Program-made: the position numbers and the translations under genes | Assembly: GCA_002388665.1 (NCBI GenBank) | Contig: DGMY01000028.1 | Location: 383 to 12,469 of the forward strand | Length of the DNA stretch: 12,087 bases | Direction of reading: 5' to 3' | DNA from: Opitutia bacterium UBA4506 | GTDB taxonomy: Bacteria; Verrucomicrobiota; Verrucomicrobiia; Opitutales; Puniceicoccaceae | The notes under the pieces: model-generated | What the model was told of the DNA's origin: nothing | The model's input: only the letters and a program-made list of their open reading frames with translations | The model's database searches: none | Shown: positions 7,104 through 12,087 of the stretch, in pieces | Layout of the letters: each line of letters begins with the position of its first letter | Position numbering within the stretch: position 1 is the stretch's first letter

Positions 7104-7136
7104 CCCAAAATCCTAGCGCTGAATCGTTTTCAGCGC
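7092..7136 (-). promoter_or_regulatory. Tandem hairpins at the CBS gene translation start
   Basis: Two perfect inverted repeats lie side by side. GCGCTGAA (7116-7123) pairs with TTCAGCGC (7129-7136) around a 5-nt loop. ATTTTGGG (7092-7099) pairs with CCCAAAAT (7104-7111) around a 4-nt loop that contains the start codon of the CBS gene. In the mRNA the second stem sits just after the AGGA Shine-Dalgarno site and would affect initiation. The first stem could alternatively be a terminator of the upstream exonuclease gene, although no clean U tract follows. Structure is read directly; function is inferred. Confidence 0.45.
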
Positions 7137-7200
7137 AATCCCATTTACGGGTCTGAAATCGAGCTACCGGCGGCAGGTAAAAGGCCGAGAGCTGATTGCT

Positions 7201-7830
7201 TTAGGCACGTGGTTCCCGCGGGATTGCCTGACCGGTTCTGCGATTCAACTCTTCGTGGATACGGAGTGAGACCCATGCATCGGTAGCGGCATAGTTGATC
7301 TGTTTCTGCGTCAAAGGGTTCTGTTCCCAATTCGAAACCTGGGCCGCTTTCGAAATTCGACCATTTAGAAACATCCCTGCCAGGTTTCGCAGCCCTGTAG
7401 TAATAATTCCCCGTTGCGATGCGATCGCACCTAGATCCACGAAACCACCTGCCTTGAAGTGGGCGATCCGGTTGAGGCCCTTGATATCGTCATGCGGTGC
7501 AACCCCGATTTTCTCTATCCCCGGGTTGGCGAGGATGGAAAACAATTCTGAATGGCGGGTGATCAGACGCAATTGAAACAACCAAGCCTTCTCTGTTGTG
7601 GCGAGTTGAAGTAGGGCAGGGGGCCTGACCTCATCTTCCCGGCGAAAAGTCGGTTTGCTCTCAGTATCGAAGCCAAGGAGTTTCTGGCTTAGAATCTCCT
7701 CCAAAACAGAATCAATTTTGGAATCGTTTCGAACTAATTCGATCGGACCCTCGAAGCGGATCAACGGCAATTCCCGTAGAACTTCCTTGCTCATCCGTTC
7801 GGGGAAAGGCGCATCGGCAGGTGTGGTCAT
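7201..7830 (-). CDS. 3'-5' exonuclease, DEDDy superfamily (RNase D / WRN-exonuclease-like)
   Basis: 209-residue single-domain exonuclease predicted to remove nucleotides from the 3' end of RNA or DNA using two metal ions. ExoI is GFDTESKPTF with D55 and E57; ExoII is KIGVAPHDDIKGL with D115 as the likely metal ligand; ExoIII is YAATDAWVSLRIHEEL with Y180 and D184, which defines the DEDDy subgroup. The conserved LRNLAGMFLNGRISKAAQVSNW segment (147-168) precedes ExoIII, as in the WRN-exonuclease/RNase D-like group. There is no HRDC domain, so it is not full-length RNase D. It follows the P-loop kinase gene by 11 nt and is probably translated from the same mRNA. An internal ATG at 7794 is an alternative start. 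Substrate (RNA or DNA) cannot be told from sequence. Confidence 0.9.
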   Translation of the reverse strand: MTTPADAPFPERMSKEVLRELPLIRFEGPIELVRNDSKIDSVLEEILSQKLLGFDTESKPTFRREDEVRPPALLQLATTEKAWLFQLRLITRHSELFSILANPGIEKIGVAPHDDIKGLNRIAHFKAGGFVDLGAIASQRGIITTGLRNLAGMFLNGRISKAAQVSNWEQNPLTQKQINYAATDAWVSLRIHEELNRRTGQAIPREPRA

Positions 7831-7841
7831 CCTTTGGATTC

Positions 7842-8510
7842 TTAGGGTTGGCGCGAGTGAGGCAACGGTTTTTTGACCGTGAAGCCGCCTCGGCTGTTTC
7901 GATAGAGGATCATTGAGGCAAATTCCGCAGCTCCCTTTGAATAGAGGGGATAGTCTCGAAGGTTGCTTTTCAAAAACACTTCAATCGCCTTTTCGAGGTT
8001 GTAGGCGCGTTCCGAGATATCTCTGGATAATCTCGCGTTGAGCTGAGTTCTCCAGTGGCAATCTACGAGCAAAAATAGATCGAACTGTTCACGTATTCCT
8101 TGATGGGCAGCAATCTCTCCGTCGCAAATTAGATATCGCTGTGGCGGAACGGGCTCTGAATGATCTGCCCTGCCAGCGGCGGGGCAGAACACGGGGCGAC
8201 GAAACGAGCGGTTCTCCGTAGCTGCCTTGAGATCTCTCAAGAGGCGTTTTCGGTCGTTGCCGTCGGGGTGTGAACCCAGAAGGCCGCGGTGTGCTCTCTG
8301 GCTTCTTGGAAGCCTGTAATCGTCGAGGGGAAGAACTTCTGATCTGGAGAGTTTCTTCCGCATCCACGTCGATACAGTGGATTTTCCAGCTCCTCCCTGG
8401 CCGCCGATACCGATCAGGATTGTTCGTTCTTTCCCTTTCGCCGCCTTATCGATGAGGGCCTCCAGGGTTGGCCAAAGGGAATCCAAGCAGATCTCGGCGT
8501 GGGAACTCAT
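7842..8510 (-). CDS. P-loop kinase, uridine kinase-like
   Basis: 222-residue nucleoside-kinase-type P-loop protein. Walker A is GIGGQGGAGKST (34-45, K43). VLPLDDYRLPRS (59-70) resembles the acidic DDYY-type motif of uridine kinases and phosphoribulokinases. GSHPDGNDRKRLLRDLKA (79-96) corresponds to their HPxAxD segment, and RYLICDGEIAAH (125-136) to the substrate strand with an EG-type motif. VDCHWRTQLNARLSRDISERAYN (149-171) is the LID-like Arg-rich region. The known family role would be phosphorylating a small molecule such as uridine, pantothenate or a sugar phosphate, but the nucleobase-binding residues are not recognisable, so the substrate is open. It lies 17 nt after lemA and 11 nt before the exonuclease gene, which points to an operon. 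Start ATG at 8510; weak RBS. Confidence 0.82.
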   Translation of the reverse strand: MSSHAEICLDSLWPTLEALIDKAAKGKERTILIGIGGQGGAGKSTVSTWMRKKLSRSEVLPLDDYRLPRSQRAHRGLLGSHPDGNDRKRLLRDLKAATENRSFRRPVFCPAAGRADHSEPVPPQRYLICDGEIAAHQGIREQFDLFLLVDCHWRTQLNARLSRDISERAYNLEKAIEVFLKSNLRDYPLYSKGAAEFASMILYRNSRGGFTVKKPLPHSRQP

Positions 8511-8527
8511 TCTGGAAGTGCTCTCGA

Positions 8528-9088
8528 TTAAAAACGGGCAGAGGGCACTTCGCGCACTGCGGGATCGACATCGAAGTACTCCTCAAGCCTAAACCCGAAC
8601 AGGTTGGCGACGATACTAGAAGGAAATTGCTGGCACTTGTTTCGGTAGTCGCGAACGTTCCCATTGAAGAAGCGCCGCGCCGCCTGGATCCGGTCTTCCG
8701 TGATGACCAATTCACGTTGGAGCTGGAGAAAGTTCTGATCCGCCTTCAAGTCCGGATATTCTTCGGCTCGTGCCAATAGATGGCTGACCTGTCGTGTCAT
8801 CTCCTGTTCGGCGGGCGCTTGTTGAGCGATGGAGCCGGATCCGCTGTTTTTCAGGCAACGTTCGCGGGCGGTAATTACTCGTTTGAGTACCTCCTTTTCG
8901 TGTGACGCGTAACCTTTGACAGTGTTCACTAGGTTGGGGATCAGCTCGTATCTCCGTTTTAGCTCTGTATCTATATTGCTAGACGACTCTCTAATATAGT
9001 TCCGCAGAGAGACCAAACCGTTGTATTGGACTAGCAACCACATAAGTGGAAGTAGGATGACAGCTGCAATTGTGATCCAAGTACCCAT
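8528..9088 (-). CDS. lemA: LemA family protein
   Basis: 186-residue membrane-anchored protein. An N-terminal hydrophobic segment (about 4-21, ITIAAVILLPLMWLLV) is followed by the LemA core: YNGLVSLRNYIRESSSNIDTELKRRYELIPNLVNTVKGYASHEKEVL, an Ala/Gln-rich helix, DLKADQNFLQLQRELVITEDRIQAARRFFNGNVRDYN-like sequence and a C-terminal FPSSIVANLFGF. These match the family closely and the length is normal. LemA proteins form alpha-helical bundles at the membrane; their molecular role is not settled. The ATG at 9088 is 8 nt after the stop of the 227-residue membrane protein gene, so the two are very likely co-expressed. A GAGGG lies too far upstream to be a normal RBS. Confidence 0.95.
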   Translation of the reverse strand: MGTWITIAAVILLPLMWLLVQYNGLVSLRNYIRESSSNIDTELKRRYELIPNLVNTVKGYASHEKEVLKRVITARERCLKNSGSGSIAQQAPAEQEMTRQVSHLLARAEEYPDLKADQNFLQLQRELVITEDRIQAARRFFNGNVRDYRNKCQQFPSSIVANLFGFRLEEYFDVDPAVREVPSARF

Positions 9089-9096
9089 ACTTTTCG

Positions 9097-9780
9097 TTAA
9101 ATTTCCCTCTGTTCTGAAAATAGGTAGTCCGGCATTAGTCCGTAGATGGATCCGACTCGCTCAAAATTTGTCGCCCATCGTTCAGGTGGAACCAATTTTG
9201 AATAGGCTAGGACGAGCCACGCCCCTTGGACCTCAATATTCAAATCATCCTCATCGAGAAGGTAATCGATCATTCGTGCGTTGCAGAAGTCGTAAGCGAA
9301 TTTCCGATCGCGACTCTTCACTGTGTACCGCTTTGAAAACTCGGCTGACTCAAAATCGATATCGTCAAACCCAAGCGCTTGAGCAATTTTTTGAAAAATA
9401 CTCTCCCTGTAAATCCGCAGCTCTGGAAATGCGCCCGGAAGCATTAGGAGGAAGGCGGACCCGTGGTGATGGTGGGTGGTACGATTACCCTTGGAGTCTG
9501 TGGAATGCGTCTCGTAGTGAAAATCGAAAGTTTCGATTGGCCGACCCTTCCATATCCCGCGAATCCGGTTGTAGATAAATCGGTCGTTTCCTTTTCTGAT
9601 TAGATCAACGAATTCAAACTGCCTAACCGTCCGGCGATCTTTTGCGGGCAGGAATTCGAATCCATGCTTCGCGGCGATCGCCATGTAGGCCTCCCGGCGT
9701 CTTTTCTGCTTCAGCCAGCCCAAGTAGGCGAGTCCACCGAATGCGAGCAGGATCGCTGCGAAAAAGAGTACGGGTGTCAT
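9097..9780 (-). CDS. Membrane-anchored protein of uncharacterised family, next to LemA
   Basis: 227 residues. An N-terminal transmembrane helix (about 3-22) is followed by a basic KQKRRRE stretch, so the rest is probably cytosolic. The body has GIWKGRPIETFDFHYETHSTDSKGNRTTHHHHGSAFLL-type sequence (75-112) with a run of four histidines (H103-H106), then LGFDDIDFESAEFSKRYTVKSRDRKFAYDFCNARMIDYLL (136-175), an acidic DEDD, and a strand-rich end. The second block recalls, from memory, a widespread uncharacterised family of bacterial proteins with an IEFES-F-V-S-D-FA-ARM pattern, sometimes near LemA. I assign no function. Tight spacing with lemA (8 nt) suggests both work in the same process. The ATG at 9780 has no RBS; the SMP-30 gene ends 39 nt upstream. 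Confidence 0.75.
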   Translation of the reverse strand: MTPVLFFAAILLAFGGLAYLGWLKQKRRREAYMAIAAKHGFEFLPAKDRRTVRQFEFVDLIRKGNDRFIYNRIRGIWKGRPIETFDFHYETHSTDSKGNRTTHHHHGSAFLLMLPGAFPELRIYRESIFQKIAQALGFDDIDFESAEFSKRYTVKSRDRKFAYDFCNARMIDYLLDEDDLNIEVQGAWLVLAYSKLVPPERWATNFERVGSIYGLMPDYLFSEQREI

Positions 9781-9819
9781 GGTAACCGATTGACCTTGGA
9801 TCGACCGGATGAGGAGGAG

Positions 9820-10683
9820 CTAGGAGGCGTCCTCAAAAAGAATACTCGGGGGGCCGCCTACGGGAAGATTTCGGATGACAAATACGAATCCTCCAAATTC
9901 CTCGTCTCGACCTGAAGCAATGCCCGTGGTGACATACAGGTCGTTTCCGTTCGGTCCACCGAAAGCGCAGGAAGTTGTCTCGAAAGCTGGGAACTCGATT
10001 CGTTCGACCTCTTCTCCCGTTTTTGGGTTATAGCGGGCGATATGGCTACCGTGGCAGAATGCGATCCACAGATGATCGTCATTGTCGATGCACATTCCGT
10101 CGGGAGTTGAGTCCTCCGAGGAAGTGTCGATGACTACTTTGGGATTGGTAAGAGCACCGCTTTCCGAATCGTAAGTAAAGGCTTTTACCTCCTTTGATGG
10201 AGAATCAATATAGAAGAGAGTCTTTCCATCGGCCGACCACGCGAGTCCATTTGAATTGGTGACTGGACCGTAGGCCTCGGAGCACTTGAGATCTGGATCC
10301 AAACGGTATAGGCGGGCGGCCCCCTTGACCTTGTCACGGGCGATCGAACCACCAAAAAGACGACCATCCGGGGCGCATTTTCCGTCGTTCAATCGGTTTT
10401 TCGGAAGGTTTGGTTCGGGATCGGTAATTGGCGTGACCGAACCGGAGTTGGGATCGAGGAAGAAAAATCCGTTGTCGCCTCCGCAAAGGAGACGCCCTGA
10501 CTGGCAGGGAATTGCAAAGCCAACTTCTTCTCCGACATTCCAGCGAATTTCTTCGCCGGAGGCAGGGTCGAGCTTGACCACTTGGTGCGAATGAATGTCT
10601 ACGTGGAAAAGGAATCCATTGTGCCATACGGGGCCTTCACCCCACTTTGAACGGCCCTTGCTGATCGGTTCAGGAATTTTCAT
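9820..10683 (-). CDS. SMP-30/gluconolactonase/LRE-like beta-propeller protein
   Basis: 287-residue six-bladed propeller predicted to hydrolyse a sugar lactone with a divalent metal. The metal ligands of SMP-30 enzymes are recognisable: E16 in KWGEGPVW, N145 in TNSNGLAWS and D195 in STPDGMCID; N99 in NRLNDGKCAPDG matches the substrate-side asparagine. Blade repeats such as GLAWSADGKTLFYIDS and GMCIDNDDHLWIAFCHG are clear. Length equals that of the family. The ATG at 10683 places the conserved GEGP at the usual distance from the N-terminus. A TTG at 10719 would give 12 more residues and overlap the dehydrogenase stop by 8 nt, but adds nothing family-like. Cytoplasmic, no signal peptide. Encoded directly after a 2-hydroxyacid dehydrogenase, consistent with a sugar-oxidation pathway (inference). 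Confidence 0.9.
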   Translation of the reverse strand: MKIPEPISKGRSKWGEGPVWHNGFLFHVDIHSHQVVKLDPASGEEIRWNVGEEVGFAIPCQSGRLLCGGDNGFFFLDPNSGSVTPITDPEPNLPKNRLNDGKCAPDGRLFGGSIARDKVKGAARLYRLDPDLKCSEAYGPVTNSNGLAWSADGKTLFYIDSPSKEVKAFTYDSESGALTNPKVVIDTSSEDSTPDGMCIDNDDHLWIAFCHGSHIARYNPKTGEEVERIEFPAFETTSCAFGGPNGNDLYVTTGIASGRDEEFGGFVFVIRNLPVGGPPSILFEDAS

Positions 10684-10711
10684 AAGATTGGAATCTTGGA
10701 TGCAGTGGAAA

Positions 10712-11707
10712 TCAGGCAATGAGGGCCATCTTGTCTTTAGTTACCGGAGTAAGGGGTGCTTCTCCTGCGAGGAATCTCTCACATTCGGTGACTGCCTCGA
10801 TTCCCATTCGGAAGCATTCCCGGCCCTTCGAGCCGGCGATATGTGGTGATAGAATTACGTTGGGTAGCCTGTTGAGAGGAGATTCACACCTCTGAGATTC
10901 ATTTTGTATCACGTCGAGGATCGCAATGAGGTCGGACCGCTTCTGTAAAACCTCCATCATGGCTGCCTCGTCAACCACCATACCTCGAGAGGTGTTGATG
11001 AAGGTGCTGTTCGGAGCCATGCGGGTGAGGAGGTCCCCAGTGATCATATTCTCGGTGGAGGGGAGCCATGGGGTGTGGAGTGAAATCACATCGCAGGACT
11101 CAAAAATTTCTTCGAGCGTGTCGACTTTCTGGGCGGAACAAGATTCGAAAACTGAATCGGAGGCAAATGGGTCATAGGCGATTACGTCTAAATCGAGACT
11201 TTTCAGTTTCTCGCAGACCAGCTGTCCAATCGCGCCCAAGGAAATAATACCCACTCGAGTACCGTGGTTGACACCTGGAATCGTTTCGTGGTTGTCGCCA
11301 TGTTCTCCGTTCTGGATAGCAGAAGAGTAGTGCCAAAAGCGCTTCAATGAGAGGATGATCGTTGCGAGGGTAAACTCTGCCACCGGTATTGCATTGGTTT
11401 TGTAGGCACTTGTAAGAAGAATGTCCTTCTCCCAAAATTCATCAGTAACGAAACCGCGTGTGCTTCCAGCCGCATAGAAAACTGCTTTGAGAGAGGGCAG
11501 GGCGGCCAAGATTTCACTGTCTAGTCGAGTGCATCCCCAACTGGAGAAAATAATCGACACATCTTTGTAGGATTCCGGGTTGGCCAGAATGGAGTCCCTC
11601 GTGTGGATTTGGCCGTCGTTCTCTGTGATCTTAGAGATCTGTCGGAGGGTGTCAGGATGGTAAACGATACGGAATGATCGTTCCGAAAGAAGAAAAATTG
11701 ATTTCAC
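10712..11707 (-). CDS. D-isomer-specific 2-hydroxyacid dehydrogenase
   Basis: 331-residue NAD(P)-dependent oxidoreductase interconverting a 2-hydroxy acid and a 2-oxo acid. It shows the split catalytic domain (about 1-110 and 300-331) around a Rossmann domain. Dinucleotide motif VGIISLGAIGQ (G153, G158, G161), with serine at the position of the usual first motif glycine after the strand; D179 in AYDP suggests NAD preference. Catalytic residues: R241 in NTSRGMVVDE, E270 in ILDVIQNES, H289 in LSPHIAG. The substrate loop reads AAGSTRGFV. The start is GTG at 11707, giving KSIFLLSERS; no ATG lies nearby in frame. It is followed after 28 nt by the SMP-30 gene, so both are probably one transcript. 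Hydroxypyruvate/glyoxylate reductase-type or sugar-acid substrates are possible; sequence alone does not decide. Confidence 0.92.
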   Translation of the reverse strand: MKSIFLLSERSFRIVYHPDTLRQISKITENDGQIHTRDSILANPESYKDVSIIFSSWGCTRLDSEILAALPSLKAVFYAAGSTRGFVTDEFWEKDILLTSAYKTNAIPVAEFTLATIILSLKRFWHYSSAIQNGEHGDNHETIPGVNHGTRVGIISLGAIGQLVCEKLKSLDLDVIAYDPFASDSVFESCSAQKVDTLEEIFESCDVISLHTPWLPSTENMITGDLLTRMAPNSTFINTSRGMVVDEAAMMEVLQKRSDLIAILDVIQNESQRCESPLNRLPNVILSPHIAGSKGRECFRMGIEAVTECERFLAGEAPLTPVTKDKMALIA

Positions 11708-11724
11708 GAAAATAAATTTGTCGG

Positions 11725-11737
11725 GGGGATTATCCCC
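11725..11737 (-). promoter_or_regulatory. Palindrome overlapping a -10-like element upstream of the hydroxyacid dehydrogenase
   Basis: GGGGAT-T-ATCCCC is a perfect 6+6 inverted repeat about 18 nt before the GTG start. It contains GATAAT on the minus strand (11734 to 11729), four or five matches to a -10 hexamer. No good -35 is seen at 17 nt. A symmetric site over a -10 would suit repression; alternatively it is a small leader hairpin. Confidence 0.25.
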
Positions 11738-11794
11738 TGTGCAAAAGTCAGCTAGACTATTGAATCTAGGGATATGGCGTCAAGTCTGCTGCTA

Positions 11795-11827
11795 GGGATC
11801 TGGGGCTGGGATCGGGGATCTGTGGGG
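11795..11827 (+). other. G-quadruplex-type motif
   Basis: Five runs of three or four G on the plus strand (11795-11797, 11802-11805, 11808-11810, 11814-11817, 11824-11827) separated by loops of 4, 2, 3 and 6 nt fit the G3+N1-7 quadruplex rule. It includes GGGATCTG twice, 20 bp apart. It lies in the 185-bp gap between the aldehyde dehydrogenase stop and the hydroxyacid dehydrogenase start; the G-rich strand is the template for both genes. Folding is untested. Confidence 0.5.
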
Positions 11828-11892
11828 TGGACTCAGTCGAAGTTTTTAAGGGAATTTGCTGAGCGGGTTTGGTTCTCCAGAGAAGAGGATGT

Positions 11893-12075
11893 TCAGTTGG
11901 GTGTGCGGAGGATCATAGTGCGAATCTCAGTCATGTCATCGATTGCGTATCGCAGCCCCTCCCGCCCGAGGCCGCTTTCCTTTACCCCGCCATAGGGCAG
12001 GTTATCCACTCGCCAGGATGGGATCTCATTGATCAACACCCCACCGACTTCGAGCCTGTCCCAAGCTAGCCCGAC
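11893..12075 (-). CDS. Aldehyde dehydrogenase, C-terminal fragment (frame closed by a stop near the window edge)
   Basis: The minus strand encodes about 60 residues ending in TGA at 11893-11895. They match the C-terminus of NAD(P)-dependent aldehyde dehydrogenases: AWDRLEVGGVLIN, then EIPSWRVDNLPYGGVKESG and LGREGLRYAIDDMTEIRTM. The PYGGVKESGLGREG block is the conserved end of the catalytic domain. The catalytic Cys and Glu lie beyond the window. The same frame holds a TAA at 12076-12078, right where family similarity should continue. So the gene is either broken here or the last bases of the window are not reliable genomic sequence. Upstream neighbour of the hydroxyacid dehydrogenase and SMP-30 genes on the same strand, fitting a sugar or aldehyde oxidation locus. 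Confidence 0.75.
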   Translation of the reverse strand, partial: VGLAWDRLEVGGVLINEIPSWRVDNLPYGGVKESGLGREGLRYAIDDMTEIRTMILRTPN

Positions 12076-12087
12076 TTAAGCTGTTTT

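Noticed and set aside
9021..9578. Plus-strand open frame of 185 codons
   Set aside because: Lies antisense to lemA and its partner, is Arg/Ser-rich with no recognisable domain, and is explained as a shadow of the minus-strand genes.
9811..9834. Inverted GAGGA/TCCTC around the SMP-30 stop as a terminator
   Set aside because: Pairing is short and low-complexity (purine-rich repeats), with no T tract in the direction of transcription.
1..12087. Mobile elements, CRISPR arrays, tRNA genes, phage or defence genes
   Set aside because: No regularly spaced repeats, terminal inverted repeats with a transposase, tRNA-like folds or defence-type domains were found by eye; all long frames are accounted for by the listed genes.

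Overview
The window looks like a chromosomal stretch of a Gram-negative bacterium, most likely a member of the Verrucomicrobiota (Opitutia/Puniceicoccales-like). This is inferred from the gene set (KdsC-like phosphatase of LPS synthesis, FmdB zinc ribbon, LemA, GH20 and SMP-30 catabolic genes), from Shine-Dalgarno sites that are often weak or absent, and from frequent apparent TTG/GTG starts. No marker gene fixes the taxon. I see no tRNA, rRNA, CRISPR array, transposase or phage gene, and no gene-free stretch over 300 bases.

Left part (1-3009): single genes in alternating orientation. A KdsC-like phosphatase (-) lies head-to-head with rlmN (+), their 5' ends about 15 bp apart. rlmN converges on ispA (farnesyl diphosphate synthase, -) over a short gap with a terminator-like hairpin. 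ispA is divergent from a small FmdB zinc-ribbon gene (+). The 96 bases left of kdsC are G-rich on the plus strand and hold no gene I can assign.

Middle part (3006-6640): three minus-strand genes read in the order GH20 hexosaminidase-like hydrolase, esterase, transglutaminase-like protein. None shows a signal peptide. A palindrome with a TATAAA element lies upstream of the GH20 gene. The transglutaminase-like gene may also have its own promoter and has a good RBS.

Right-middle part (6645-9780): a compact minus-strand cluster read in the order 227-aa membrane-anchored protein, LemA, uridine-kinase-like P-loop protein, DEDDy 3'-5' exonuclease, tandem-CBS protein. The first four are 8-17 nt apart and are probably co-transcribed. 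The CBS gene follows after 97 bp, behind two hairpins, one of which holds its start codon in the loop.

Right end (9820-12087): minus-strand genes for a D-isomer-specific 2-hydroxyacid dehydrogenase and an SMP-30/gluconolactonase protein. Upstream of them is the C-terminal end of an aldehyde dehydrogenase whose frame is closed by a stop 10 bases from the window edge. Together these fit an oxidative sugar or sugar-acid catabolic locus (inference). A G-quadruplex-type motif lies between the aldehyde dehydrogenase and the hydroxyacid dehydrogenase.

Overall this is mostly ordinary housekeeping and accessory metabolism. The best second looks are the hairpins at the CBS gene start, the LemA-centred cluster, the regulatory palindromes and the truncated aldehyde dehydrogenase.
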